Assembly: GCA_965215995.1 (NCBI GenBank)
Contig: OZ244128.1
Span: 3,658,001-3,722,000, forward strand
DNA: 64,000 bases
Reading direction: 5' to 3'
Source of the DNA: SZUA-309 sp965215995
GTDB lineage: Bacteria; Pseudomonadota; Gammaproteobacteria; Pseudomonadales; Azotimanducaceae
Shown here: piece by piece, positions 42,571 to 51,147 of the stretch
Layout of the letters: each line of letters starts with the position of its first letter
Position numbering within the stretch: position 1 is the stretch's first letter
The notes under the pieces: generated by a model
The model's input: the letters and a program-made list of their open reading frames with translations, nothing else
Told to the model about the DNA's origin: nothing
Database searches by the model: none
Program-made: the position numbers and the translations under genes

Positions 42571-43458
42571 ATGGACTTCGATACCATATTCGCCAGCATG
42601 GGCCAGTTCCTGGATGGAGATCAGGCGGAAGATGTTCAGGGCCTGCGCAAGGTGCTGGATCTGTTTGCCTCTCTGCTCAACGGAGACCTGCCGGAGATCG
42701 GCACTTTCGAAGGGGCGGTTACCTATCGCGAAGTGGACGGCGAAGCGTTGACGCTGGACGTGATGGTGCCCAGGGGTGAAGGCCCCTTTCCGGTGCTCGT
42801 GTATCTGCACGGCGGCGCCTGGGTCTGGGGCTCACCGGCCACCCACCGCAAGCTTACCTACCGGCTCGCGGAGCAGGGGTTTCTGACCCTGAGCGTGGAC
42901 TACCGGCTGGCCCCCGAGCACCCGTTCCCTGCCGGTTTGAACGATTGCGTTCATGCCATTCACTTCGCCGCCCGCAATGCCGATCGCTGGGGTGGAGACC
43001 CAGAGAGGCTGGTAGTGGCTGGCGACTCCGCTGGGGCCAATCTGGCGGCGGCGTCCGCCATCGAGCTCTCCGGTTCCACCGGTGCCCCGGTGATTCGTGG
43101 CCTGGGTCTGCTGTATGGCGTTTTCGACTTCTCGGGCTTCGAGGCGGACGGCATGACGGCAGAGCTGATGGATGCTTACCTGCCGGACAGGGGGCTGGTG
43201 AACGATCCGCGGGTGAGCCCCCTGCGTAGAGCCGCCCGCTTGCCGCCTGCACACATCGCGGTGGGTGATGCGGACCCGCTGATTGAGGATGCAGAGAAAC
43301 TACGGGCGGTGCTGGCGCGAGCCGGTCAGGTGCACGACTTTCACATCTACGAGGACATGCCCCATGCATTCGTGCAGATGGAGTTCCTCGGAAGCGCACT
43401 TACATCGCTGGCACGGATGTGTGAGTTCCTGCACGAGGTTTGCCAGGCATCTGATTGA
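42571..43458 (+). CDS. Alpha/beta hydrolase, hormone-sensitive-lipase family esterase
   Basis: A 295-residue esterase. HGGAW (80-84) is the oxyanion-hole motif, GDSAG (151-155, nucleophile Ser153) the nucleophile elbow, and DPLIEDAEKL plus DMPHAFVQ supply the Asp and His of the triad. These features define the HSL (family IV) lipases, which cleave short-chain esters. AGGAGG directly before the ATG at 42571 sets the start. It converges with an SGNH hydrolase 5 bp away. Confidence 0.93.
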   Translation: MDFDTIFASMGQFLDGDQAEDVQGLRKVLDLFASLLNGDLPEIGTFEGAVTYREVDGEALTLDVMVPRGEGPFPVLVYLHGGAWVWGSPATHRKLTYRLAEQGFLTLSVDYRLAPEHPFPAGLNDCVHAIHFAARNADRWGGDPERLVVAGDSAGANLAAASAIELSGSTGAPVIRGLGLLYGVFDFSGFEADGMTAELMDAYLPDRGLVNDPRVSPLRRAARLPPAHIAVGDADPLIEDAEKLRAVLARAGQVHDFHIYEDMPHAFVQMEFLGSALTSLARMCEFLHEVCQASD

Positions 43459-43462
43459 ACGG

Positions 43463-44170
43463 CTACTGAGCCGCCGGTGTGGGTTCGTAGCGTAATTCCC
43501 GTTCGATCAGGACAGGTGCCACCGTATTCCGCCAGATGTCGTAACCCTTCTGATTCATGTGCAACTCATCAGCCACGAACAGATCGTCACGAATGCTGCC
43601 GTCGTCGTTCAACATCGGCGTGGCCACGTCGATGTAGGAGATGCGTTCACCGCCAGCGGCGAGTGTCTGCAGCCCGGCGTTTACTGCCTGCATGGTCGGC
43701 CACAGGGAGGCTCGTGAGATGCTCGGCTTAACGGCCAGCAGGTAGATCCGAATGGCTGGGTCCTGGTCGTGAATGCGGCGCACCGCTTCCGTGAACTTCT
43801 TCAGGATCGTCTCGACCGGCACGCCCTGCGCAACGTCGTTGTCTCCCTCGTAGATCATCACTGCACGTGGCTCGTGCTTGAGGACGACGTGGTCCAGGAA
43901 GTGCAGCAGATCGTTCATGTTGCTGCCACCGAAACCGCGGGAAATGATGGTCAGGGGTGCCAGGTCCTGGCGGATGCGGTGATCCCAGAACACCATGCTG
44001 GAGCTGCCGGTAGCGACGATGGCACCGGGCCGCTCGCCGATGATCTCGTCTTCCAGAACGAATCCGTAGATGGTTCGCTCCCAGAGCTTGGGATCTGGAT
44101 ATTCCGCTCCCTGAGCGGCGGTTGGCAGCAGAACGAGAAGCAGAATGAGTGGCTTTACTTGTGGTCTCAC
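43463..44170 (-). CDS. Exported SGNH/GDSL hydrolase
   Basis: A 235-residue protein with a signal peptide (about 1-21, TAAQG). Block I appears as VATGSSSMVFW with the nucleophile Ser around 56, block II has RGFGGSNMND (Gly), block III is YEGDND (Asn), and DELHMNQKGY holds the Asp-x-x-His pair. These four blocks define SGNH esterases acting on carbohydrate or lipid esters. A polysaccharide deacetylase role is plausible but unproven. It follows the desuccinylase gene by 15 bp. Confidence 0.88.
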   Translation of the reverse strand: MRPQVKPLILLLVLLPTAAQGAEYPDPKLWERTIYGFVLEDEIIGERPGAIVATGSSSMVFWDHRIRQDLAPLTIISRGFGGSNMNDLLHFLDHVVLKHEPRAVMIYEGDNDVAQGVPVETILKKFTEAVRRIHDQDPAIRIYLLAVKPSISRASLWPTMQAVNAGLQTLAAGGERISYIDVATPMLNDDGSIRDDLFVADELHMNQKGYDIWRNTVAPVLIERELRYEPTPAAQ

Positions 44171-44185
44171 TGTGATGGTCCTGCC

Positions 44186-45250
44186 TCAGGATTGCTCGTT
44201 GATCGATTCGATACCGAAAAGCCGGTCTCCTTCGATGTTGCTTTCGTGCACCGCGATTTCATCCTCGACAGCACCCGGCTCACCGAATCTTGCCAGATGG
44301 AAGAGCGCATCTCCTTCGTAAACGAGCGGTAGATTGTTCACGCAGATAACAATGCCGTCTGCATCGGCGCTGAGCACGCTCTCCTCGGAAGCGAAGGGGG
44401 TGGTGATCACGCCGAGCGAGTCGCCAGGTGCCACTCGCGTACCCAGATCGACGAGCGGACGAAAGACACCATCCACAGGTGCCCGAAACCAGGAGGATGA
44501 TCTGGCAACGTACGGCTCTGCCGGGACGGTCTTGATGCGTTTGCTGGGCAGCATACCCAGACTACGCATCACACCGACGATACCTCGCACCCCTGTGACG
44601 ATGGAGCGCTCATCGAGCCGTAGGGCTTCGCCCGCCTCGTAGGTGATCACGGGTATGCCCCGTTTCCCGGCCTCGTAGCGCAGACTTTTCTCGATCAGAC
44701 CGGCATTGATGATCACAGGTATGGAGAAGGCATTGGCCATACTGGCCACCGCTTCGTCATCGAGCGCTGCCCTGATCTGCGGCAGGTTGTGCCGGTGCAC
44801 GGCAGCCGTATGAAGATCGACAACGTGTGTGCAGTGAACGACCAGCTCATTGAAGAACTGGTAGGCAACCCGTGAAGCAAGCGAACCGCGTTCCGTGCCT
44901 GGAAAGCAGCGGTTAAGGTCGCGCCGGTCGGGGAGGTACCGGGACTGATGAATGAAGCCGAAGATGTTCACCGCGGGCACCAGAACCAGAGTGCCGTGCA
45001 GGCGGTCTATGTTTTTGAAACCGCTCAAGCGGCGGATGATCTCCACACCGTTCAGCTCATCGCCGTGGATGGCTGCACAGACCATGAGGACCGGACCTGC
45101 GTAGCGGCCGTGGATGATCTCAACAGGCAGGCCGAGCGGCGTGTTGGTATAGAGATTGGGTGATGTCAGATCAAAGCGACGCCGCTCACCTGGAGAGAGC
45201 GTCTGTCCGGCGATCTGGATCTCAGTGCTTCGAGCGCGACTTCTTGCCAC
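44186..45250 (-). CDS. Succinylglutamate desuccinylase/aspartoacylase family zinc hydrolase
   Basis: A 354-residue carboxypeptidase-fold protein. HGDE (62-65) in AAIHGDELNGVE supplies the His and Glu zinc ligands, DRRDLNRCFPG the substrate-binding Arg, and VVDLHTAAVHR the third His. ITYEAGEALRLDERS contains the catalytic Glu. A C-terminal beta domain follows. Such enzymes remove N-acyl or gamma-linked groups. GTG at 45250 is preceded by GAGGAAAA. The gene overlaps the retropepsin-like gene by 29 nt and belongs to the RimK operon. Confidence 0.9.
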   Translation of the reverse strand: MARSRARSTEIQIAGQTLSPGERRRFDLTSPNLYTNTPLGLPVEIIHGRYAGPVLMVCAAIHGDELNGVEIIRRLSGFKNIDRLHGTLVLVPAVNIFGFIHQSRYLPDRRDLNRCFPGTERGSLASRVAYQFFNELVVHCTHVVDLHTAAVHRHNLPQIRAALDDEAVASMANAFSIPVIINAGLIEKSLRYEAGKRGIPVITYEAGEALRLDERSIVTGVRGIVGVMRSLGMLPSKRIKTVPAEPYVARSSSWFRAPVDGVFRPLVDLGTRVAPGDSLGVITTPFASEESVLSADADGIVICVNNLPLVYEGDALFHLARFGEPGAVEDEIAVHESNIEGDRLFGIESINEQS

Positions 45251-45707
45251 TTTTCCTCTTCTTCTTTTTCTTTGGTTTCGGGTTCTTGCCGAGCAGGTAC
45301 GATCGCCCGGGGTCCACCAGCAGCTTGCTGCGTATGGCCGTTCTGCCGAGCAGCATGCGGAAGCCCATGTTGTCCCGCGATGTCAGTGTCAGCTCGATGG
45401 GCCAGCGATCCGGACCGAGCTCGAGGTCGGTTTCCACGACGTAGCGGTGTTCGGCGCGGCCGCCCGAATTGCGGATCTCCCGATGATCGATGATGGGCGC
45501 TTCGCACCAGACCTCGCCTGCCATGGTCCGTTGATTGGGATGCACGCAGAAACGGGCCCAGAGATCACCATTTCTTTCGATCTCCTGAATGTGCCAGGCG
45601 TGCAGGGCAGACGTGCGCGCACCCGTATCTACCTTGGCCTTGATCTTGTCGATGCCCAGGCCCGGCAGCGTGACCCATTCCCGCCAGCCGCAGGAGGGAT
45701 TAGGCAT
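45222..45707 (-). CDS. Retropepsin-like 'ATP-dependent zinc protease' family protein (RimB-like)
   Basis: A 161-residue protein whose active-site motif VDTGARTSALHA (Asp27) is that of retropepsin-type aspartic peptidases (DUF785). GRTAIRSKLLVDPGRSYLLG is the second strand of the fold. In Pseudomonas a similar small protein, RimB, is encoded beside RimK and modulates it. The start at 45707 overlaps the rimK stop. An unusual tail of about 18 residues (KPKKKKKRKSGKKSRSKH) is almost purely basic. Its role as a RimK partner is inference. Confidence 0.85.
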   Translation of the reverse strand: MPNPSCGWREWVTLPGLGIDKIKAKVDTGARTSALHAWHIQEIERNGDLWARFCVHPNQRTMAGEVWCEAPIIDHREIRNSGGRAEHRYVVETDLELGPDRWPIELTLTSRDNMGFRMLLGRTAIRSKLLVDPGRSYLLGKNPKPKKKKKRKSGKKSRSKH

Positions 45708-46893
45708 CGGCGGCAGATTCCGGCAGGTCTTTGACGCGCGGATGTCTGCGCCTGCGGGCACGAGGCGGAACCATTTCCCGCATCGATTCAAGCTTGCCGA
45801 AGCAGAGGAGCTTGTCATCGGCCTCCAGAACTCTGTCCAGACGAGGGTTTGGTATGACCTTGTTCCCCCGATAGAGGGTCAGCACATTGATGTCCTGGTC
45901 CGGTAACTCGGCTTCCCGGATAGTGCTGCCGATGTAATTAGAACCCTCGGGCACATAGATTTCGGTGACGCCGTAACCTCTGCTCACAGTCAACCGCTGG
46001 CGGATATCGATTTCGGGGAAGTCGACCTGAGCGGCAATGTAGTCGATCACCGCGCCGGCGATGTCGAGCTCCGTCGCCGTCTCGATGCCTTCCAATCCTG
46101 GCGAAGAATTGACTTCCATTATCTGCGGGCCGGTTTCACTCTCGAGCATATCCACGCCCGCCACCCTCAATCCCAGAATCTGGGCTGCGCGGACGGCAGT
46201 AGCGGCATAGTCCTCCGACAGTTCAACCCGCTCCGCCACACCCCCGCGGTGGACATTGCTTCGAAACTCCTGGCCCTGTGCCACACGCCGCATGGCCGCC
46301 ACGACACGATCGCCAACCACGAAGGCGCGAATGTCCTTGCCTTTGCTCTCAGCGACGAATTTCTGGATGAGCACGTTCTGTTTCTGGCTCTGGAGGAGTT
46401 CGATGATCGACGTAGCCGCCGTTACAGACTCCGCCAGCAACACGCCGATTCCCTGTGTACCTTCGATCAGCTTGATGATGACGGGTGCTCCGCCAACCCG
46501 TTCGATGGCCGGCAGGACGTCACGCTTGTCTTTCACGAACGTGGTTCGCGGGATGCCTATGTGGTGCCTGCTGAGAACCTGCAGGCTGCGGAGCTTGTCG
46601 CGCGAGTCCGAAATGCCGGAAGCGGTATTGGCGCAGAAAACGTCCATTTCCTGAAACTGACGAACTACGGCAGTCCCGTAGTAGGTAATGGACGCACCGA
46701 TTCTCGGCAGCACGGCGTCGTAGTGGCTGAGTGGTTTCTGCCGGTAGTAGAGGTCCGGAACGCCCCGCTGCAGGTCGATGGCGAATTTCAACGTGTCCAG
46801 CACATTGACTGCATGTCCACGCTCGAGTGCCGCTTCTTTAAAGCGTCGGGTGCTGTAGGCATTACGCGACCGGGAGAGTATTGCCAACTTCAT
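45700..46893 (-). CDS. rimK: RimK ATP-grasp amino-acid ligase fused to a C-terminal RCK_C domain
   Basis: A 397-residue protein. Residues 1-290 are RimK (N-terminal MKLAILSRSRNAYSTRR, ATP-grasp with VIIKLIEGTQGIGV, FRSNVHRGGVAE and MEVNSSPGLEGIE, the metal site). RimK adds glutamate to the C-terminus of ribosomal protein S6. Residues about 304-374 (RGYGVTEIYVPEGSNYIGSTIRE, NPRLDRVLEADDKLLCFG) form an RCK_C/TrkA-C domain, which binds regulatory ligands in transporters; E. coli RimK lacks it. The tail is Arg-rich. First gene of the rimK-retropepsin-desuccinylase operon and divergent from a cation antiporter. Confidence 0.9.
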   Translation of the reverse strand: MKLAILSRSRNAYSTRRFKEAALERGHAVNVLDTLKFAIDLQRGVPDLYYRQKPLSHYDAVLPRIGASITYYGTAVVRQFQEMDVFCANTASGISDSRDKLRSLQVLSRHHIGIPRTTFVKDKRDVLPAIERVGGAPVIIKLIEGTQGIGVLLAESVTAATSIIELLQSQKQNVLIQKFVAESKGKDIRAFVVGDRVVAAMRRVAQGQEFRSNVHRGGVAERVELSEDYAATAVRAAQILGLRVAGVDMLESETGPQIMEVNSSPGLEGIETATELDIAGAVIDYIAAQVDFPEIDIRQRLTVSRGYGVTEIYVPEGSNYIGSTIREAELPDQDINVLTLYRGNKVIPNPRLDRVLEADDKLLCFGKLESMREMVPPRARRRRHPRVKDLPESAADA

Positions 46894-47021
46894 AGGGGAT
46901 TCGCTCCGTAGGATCCGACGACGTGAGTGAGCCTGTGCGTGCGATCAGAAGTTCCATTCTGATGGCAGCCTGTCTACTGTCTCATGGAGTGGCTGGAACG
47001 CCAACCGCAGGGGAGGTAGGA

Positions 47022-47999
47022 ATGATTGCGTTCGGCGGCGTGGCGCTCGGCATCGCGCTGTTGCTGATCGGCGGCACCCTGATGGTGCGCGGTGCGTCAG
47101 CGATAGCGTCCGGCGCCGGCATATCACCGATGGTGGTTGGCCTTACTGTCGTGGCCTTCGGCACCAGCTCTCCCGAGCTGGTTGTGAACGTGCTGGCAGC
47201 GGTGCAGGGCCAGTCCGCGCTTGCGTTCGGCAACGTGGTCGGCTCGAACATTGCGAATCTGGGCCTCGTGCTGGGTATCGCCGGGCTGATCGCACCGATT
47301 GCCATGCAGGGCCAGCTGGTCGTGCGGGAGTTGCCGCTCCTGCTGCTGGCAACCAGTGTCCTGGTGGTTATGGCGCTGGACGCACCGCTGCGCGGTGAGT
47401 CCACGTTCATCGACCGGGCGGATGCGCTGGTGCTGTTGCTGCTGTTCGGCATATTCGTGTACGTGTCTGCACTGGACGTGGTGCGGCAGAGGAAAGACGT
47501 GTTGCTCAAGGGGGTGGAGCAGCTGCCCGTACCTTCCCGCCAGGCCATCGCGCTGAAGGACTGGATCTACACCGTGCTGGGTGTGGCCGGCCTTGCCGTC
47601 GGCGGGAACCTGACAATCAGCAATGGCGCCGAACTCGCCAGCCTGCTCGGGGTGAGTAAGACCGTGATCGGCGTGGCGATCATTGCGGTCGGCACTTCGC
47701 TGCCCGAGCTTGTCACTTCGGTGATTGCGGCATTGCGCCGCGAGCCAGATCTGTCTGTGGGGAACGTCGTGGGCTCGAACCTGTTCAACGGCCTGTTCGT
47801 GTTACCGGCGGGTGCCTTGGTTGCACCGGTCGCTGTCCCTGCTGGTGGGGTCGTTGATCTCGGCATCTCCCTGCTGTTCGTGCTCGCCCTGTTCCCGGTT
47901 TTTCTGATCGGCAACAGCCTTCTGGGCAGGACCGCCAGCTCGGTGCTGCTCGGAGGATACCTGCTCTATATCGGATTCCGGCTGACGGTTTCGCTGTAG
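47022..47999 (+). CDS. Sodium/calcium exchanger family antiporter (YrbG-like)
   Basis: A 325-residue membrane protein with ten or so helices in two inverted repeats. Each repeat has the ion-binding motif: AFGTSSPELVVN (about 46-57) and GTSLPELVTS in the second half, with GNVVGSNIANLGLVLG and GNVVGSNLFNGLFVLP behind them. This is the CaCA architecture, exchanging Ca2+ for Na+ or K+ across the inner membrane. The start was placed at 47022, where GGGGAGG lies 5 nt upstream and length equals E. coli YrbG; a GTG at 46923 would add an atypical N-terminus. Confidence 0.93.
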   Translation: MIAFGGVALGIALLLIGGTLMVRGASAIASGAGISPMVVGLTVVAFGTSSPELVVNVLAAVQGQSALAFGNVVGSNIANLGLVLGIAGLIAPIAMQGQLVVRELPLLLLATSVLVVMALDAPLRGESTFIDRADALVLLLLFGIFVYVSALDVVRQRKDVLLKGVEQLPVPSRQAIALKDWIYTVLGVAGLAVGGNLTISNGAELASLLGVSKTVIGVAIIAVGTSLPELVTSVIAALRREPDLSVGNVVGSNLFNGLFVLPAGALVAPVAVPAGGVVDLGISLLFVLALFPVFLIGNSLLGRTASSVLLGGYLLYIGFRLTVSL

Positions 48000-48053
48000 C
48001 GGATGCGGCGGTCGTCGGCTGTGCTGTGAGCGCCAACTACGGAGGACTTCCGA

Positions 48054-49865
48054 TCAGTAACCGCCTTCGCCGCGAGCGATCTTGGCCGCAAATTCAGCAT
48101 CCAGGGGTTCATAGGTGGTGGATCCCGGCTTCATCACGAAGATCGGGTCCTCTACCTGTTCCAGGTCATATGCCTGTTTTTTCAGATCTCCCTTCATCAT
48201 CTTAAAGGTGCCGGTGACATCCAGATCCGGCTGCACGCGAATGAACACCGGCCGGGCGTAGACCGGCAGGTTGTCGTTCACGCACTGAGAGAAAGCCGCA
48301 ACGTCGAGCTCGCTGACATCATCTGCCAGAGTGACCGCAGCCATACCGGCACGGCCGTCCGCGCCGGGCACCTCCACACCATAGACATTGCAGAACTTGA
48401 TGCCGTCGAAACCGTTGACGATCTCACCCACCTCGTTGGTGGAAACGTTCTCGGATTTCCAGCGGAAGGTATCGCCTACCCGATCGACGAACTGGTAGTG
48501 ATCGTAGCCCAGGGTGTAGCCGACGTGATCGACCACCTTCATCAGATCACCCGTGTTGAACCAGGCATCACCTTCTTCCAGCACGTTGCGGAGGATCTTC
48601 TTTTCCGTGGCTTCCGGATCCGTGTAGCCTTCGAAGACAGCCTCTTCGTTGATGTGGCCGAGCAGCAGGCCGGGCTCGCCGGTTTCGACTTCTATGCAGC
48701 GGCCGTCTTCCGACTTGACGATCTCGTCCGCGTCCACGTCGTATTTCACCAGCGCCACCCTGGCGCTGGTCATGCCGACGGTGCAGTCCTTGTTCAACAG
48801 GTTGGCAAACGCCACGTTGCCTTCGCTGGCCCCGTAAAACTCACTGACCCGCTTGATGCCGAAGCGTTCTTTGAAGGGAATCCAGATGTCCGGCCGCATG
48901 CCGTTGCCGGTCATGGTGTGCAGTGGATTGTCGGCATCGTCCGGTTTTTCCGGTGTGTTCATCAGGTACCGGCAGAGCTCGCCGATGTAGATGAGCAGGT
49001 TGGTGTTGTGCTCGCGGACCTCCGGTAGAAAGTTGCTGGCTGAAAACTTCCGGCGGATGAAGGAGCTGGCGCCGGACGACATGGCCGCGCCCACACCGAT
49101 CATCAGGCCGGTGGCGTGATAGAGCGGCAGGCAGACGTAGAAGCGGTCCTGTTCGGTGGCACGGTACAGGGCCCGATGCGAAAGACCCGTGCTCTGCAGG
49201 AAGCGGCGATTGGACATCACCGCTGCTTTCGGCAGGCCCGTTGTGCCCGAGGTGTAGATGTACAGGCAGTTCTCGCCCAGGGTGATCTCGTCGGTCACGG
49301 CCGGGTTCGAAGCGGGTGCACCACTCGATTCGGCAAGCAGATCCCGGCACCAGTTGGGCGCCGGTGTGGCACCTTTGTCCGGCATGAAGAAGTAGTCGCT
49401 GCCTTCTTCCAGCGGCAGCTCGCCTTTCACTTCGGCGATGGCGTCGGCGAGTTCCTCGCCGAATATGCACTTCTTCGAATCGGTGACCGTGATGCAGTGA
49501 GTGAGCTGCCGACCCCGCAGGTTCGTGTTGATCAGCGCGCCGACCGCGCCGATCTTGTTCAGCGCCACGATGGTCGCGAGAAACTCGATCCGGTTCTCCA
49601 TCACCACGCTGGCGGTATCGCCACGTTGCAGACCGTTCTCGGCCAGCGTGTGGGCGAGGCGGTTGGCCAGGGTATTGAACTCAGACCAGGTCACCTGCTC
49701 ACCTTCGAAGAGGAAGGCAATTCGGTCGCCATAGGCTTCCGCGTTTCTTTGCACCTGCGCGCCAAAGCAGTCTCTATCCGTGATCGGCCGCGGTGCCATG
49801 CCTTTCTTCAAGGTCAGCAACGTCGGCAGATTCGATAGCGTGCGTGCGGTGTCTACGATGCCCAT
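48054..49865 (-). CDS. Long-chain acyl-CoA synthetase (FATP-like)
   Basis: A 603-residue adenylate-forming enzyme activating fatty acids as CoA thioesters. IYTSGTTGLPKAAVMSN is the ATP-binding P-loop, EFYGASEGN the A5 motif, WFNTGDLMKV the A7 aspartate and DRVGDTFRWKSENVSTNEV the hinge A8, and GTFKMMKGDLKKQ contains the catalytic Lys region. The domain order and SEN-VSTNEV hinge place it in the FATP/long-chain branch. It is convergent with the antiporter and divergent from an MBL hydrolase. Confidence 0.94.
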   Translation of the reverse strand: MGIVDTARTLSNLPTLLTLKKGMAPRPITDRDCFGAQVQRNAEAYGDRIAFLFEGEQVTWSEFNTLANRLAHTLAENGLQRGDTASVVMENRIEFLATIVALNKIGAVGALINTNLRGRQLTHCITVTDSKKCIFGEELADAIAEVKGELPLEEGSDYFFMPDKGATPAPNWCRDLLAESSGAPASNPAVTDEITLGENCLYIYTSGTTGLPKAAVMSNRRFLQSTGLSHRALYRATEQDRFYVCLPLYHATGLMIGVGAAMSSGASSFIRRKFSASNFLPEVREHNTNLLIYIGELCRYLMNTPEKPDDADNPLHTMTGNGMRPDIWIPFKERFGIKRVSEFYGASEGNVAFANLLNKDCTVGMTSARVALVKYDVDADEIVKSEDGRCIEVETGEPGLLLGHINEEAVFEGYTDPEATEKKILRNVLEEGDAWFNTGDLMKVVDHVGYTLGYDHYQFVDRVGDTFRWKSENVSTNEVGEIVNGFDGIKFCNVYGVEVPGADGRAGMAAVTLADDVSELDVAAFSQCVNDNLPVYARPVFIRVQPDLDVTGTFKMMKGDLKKQAYDLEQVEDPIFVMKPGSTTYEPLDAEFAAKIARGEGGY

Positions 49866-49969
49866 GAGTCAGAGTGCTCCAGTCCAATACCCTCAACATA
49901 GCGGCCGCCATTCCCACCATCAAGCACCTTGTGTCATCCTCTGGTTAGCAACCAGTCAGGGTGAGGCAG

Positions 49970-50854
49970 ATGGCCGGAATGGAAGAGTTGACGAGAGGAC
50001 GGCAATGGCGAATCGGGGAGGTAACCATCACCCGAATCGTAGAGATGGAGGTGACCGGCGGATCGAAATTCATCCTGCCGGATGCAACGCCGGAAGCGTG
50101 CCGGGGGATGGATTGGATGGCTCCACACTTCATGGATGGCGACGGCAATCTGATCATGAGCATTCACGCGTTGGTGGTGGACACGGGTGATCGCCGGATC
50201 GTGGTGGACACCTGCATAGGTAATGACAAGCAGCGTTCGATTCCGAACTGGACCAATCTGCAGACTTCGTTTCTGGCCGATCTGGAGGCAGCCGGTTATC
50301 CACGGGAATCCATCGATACGGTGCTTTGCACCCACCTGCATGTGGATCACGTAGGCTGGAATACCATGCTGGTGGACGGTGAATGGATTCCGACCTTTCC
50401 TAACGCTCGCTATCTGTTGGCAGAGAAGGAGTTCCAGTACTGGAACGGGGTGGATGCGGACGCGCTGAACGACGGTGTGATGGCGGACTCGGTCACGCCG
50501 GTGGTGGAAGCGGGACTGGTCGACCTGGTCGATTGGCAGCATCAGGTCTGCCCGGAAGTGTCGCTGACACCGACGCCGGGTCACACCCCTGGTCATGTCA
50601 GCATCCTGATCCGTTCAGAGGGCCAGAGCGCTCTGATCACGGGGGACTGTTTCCATCACCCCTGTCAGATGAGCCGGGTGGACTGGTGCTCGTCCGCTGA
50701 TTTCGACCAGGGTGCAGGTCAGGCGACCCGGGAGAAGTTCCTTGCTGAGTATTCGGATTCGGATGTGCTGATCATTGGCACCCACTTCGCTACGCCAACA
50801 GCGGGTCATGTGAAGCCGCGAGAGGTGGGCGGTTACTGGTTGGACGTGGGGTGA
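49970..50854 (+). CDS. MBL-fold metallo-hydrolase
   Basis: A 294-residue cytoplasmic hydrolase with zinc motif HLHVDH (122-127) in LCTHLHVDHVGW, TPGHTPGHVSILI for the next His, ITGDCFHHPCQ for the Asp and GTHFATPTAGH for the last. This layout matches the AHL-lactonase/AidC-like and other MBL groups with a broad ester or lactone range. ATG at 49970 has GGGTGAGG upstream. It overlaps the convergent small membrane protein by 22 nt. Confidence 0.9.
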   Translation: MAGMEELTRGRQWRIGEVTITRIVEMEVTGGSKFILPDATPEACRGMDWMAPHFMDGDGNLIMSIHALVVDTGDRRIVVDTCIGNDKQRSIPNWTNLQTSFLADLEAAGYPRESIDTVLCTHLHVDHVGWNTMLVDGEWIPTFPNARYLLAEKEFQYWNGVDADALNDGVMADSVTPVVEAGLVDLVDWQHQVCPEVSLTPTPGHTPGHVSILIRSEGQSALITGDCFHHPCQMSRVDWCSSADFDQGAGQATREKFLAEYSDSDVLIIGTHFATPTAGHVKPREVGGYWLDVG

Positions 50855-51132
50855 TCGAGCCCCACGTGGTCATCGTCGATCTCTGACTCGCGGTGCAACC
50901 TCTCCATCCAGCCGTCGAGGCGCCTTCGCGCCGGCGGCACGTCGAGCGCCACGAAGGCAACGCCTAGCGGAAACATCCAGAAACCAAGCACCGGCAGGAA
51001 GCCGAAAACACCGCCGACCATGAACAGGAAGCCGACCAGCGTGCGCAGGCCGGGCGGCACCCGCCGGTTTCCCCAGTGCATGAGCCGGTAGGTGTACTCG
51101 GCGACTTTGCGTTTCAGCTCCGTCTTGTTCAT
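50833..51132 (-). CDS. Small two-helix membrane protein (PGPGW-like)
   Basis: A 99-residue protein with a basic N-terminus, then two closely spaced hydrophobic helices (LVGFLFMVGGVFGFLPVLGFWMFPLGVAFVA region, about 32-63) and an acidic cytoplasmic tail. The hairpin with GGxFGFLPxLGFWM is reminiscent of the PGPGW transmembrane family; function unknown. The 3' end overlaps that of the convergent MBL gene, and it lies 15 bp downstream of a second MBL gene on the same strand. Confidence 0.65.
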   Translation of the reverse strand: MNKTELKRKVAEYTYRLMHWGNRRVPPGLRTLVGFLFMVGGVFGFLPVLGFWMFPLGVAFVALDVPPARRRLDGWMERLHRESEIDDDHVGLDHPTSNQ

Positions 51133-51147
51133 CGCTTCGGAAAGCGC

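Noticed and set aside
46923..47022. GTG start giving the antiporter 33 extra residues with a signal-like segment
   Set aside because: GGGGAGG just before the ATG at 47022 and the length of YrbG homologues favour the shorter form.
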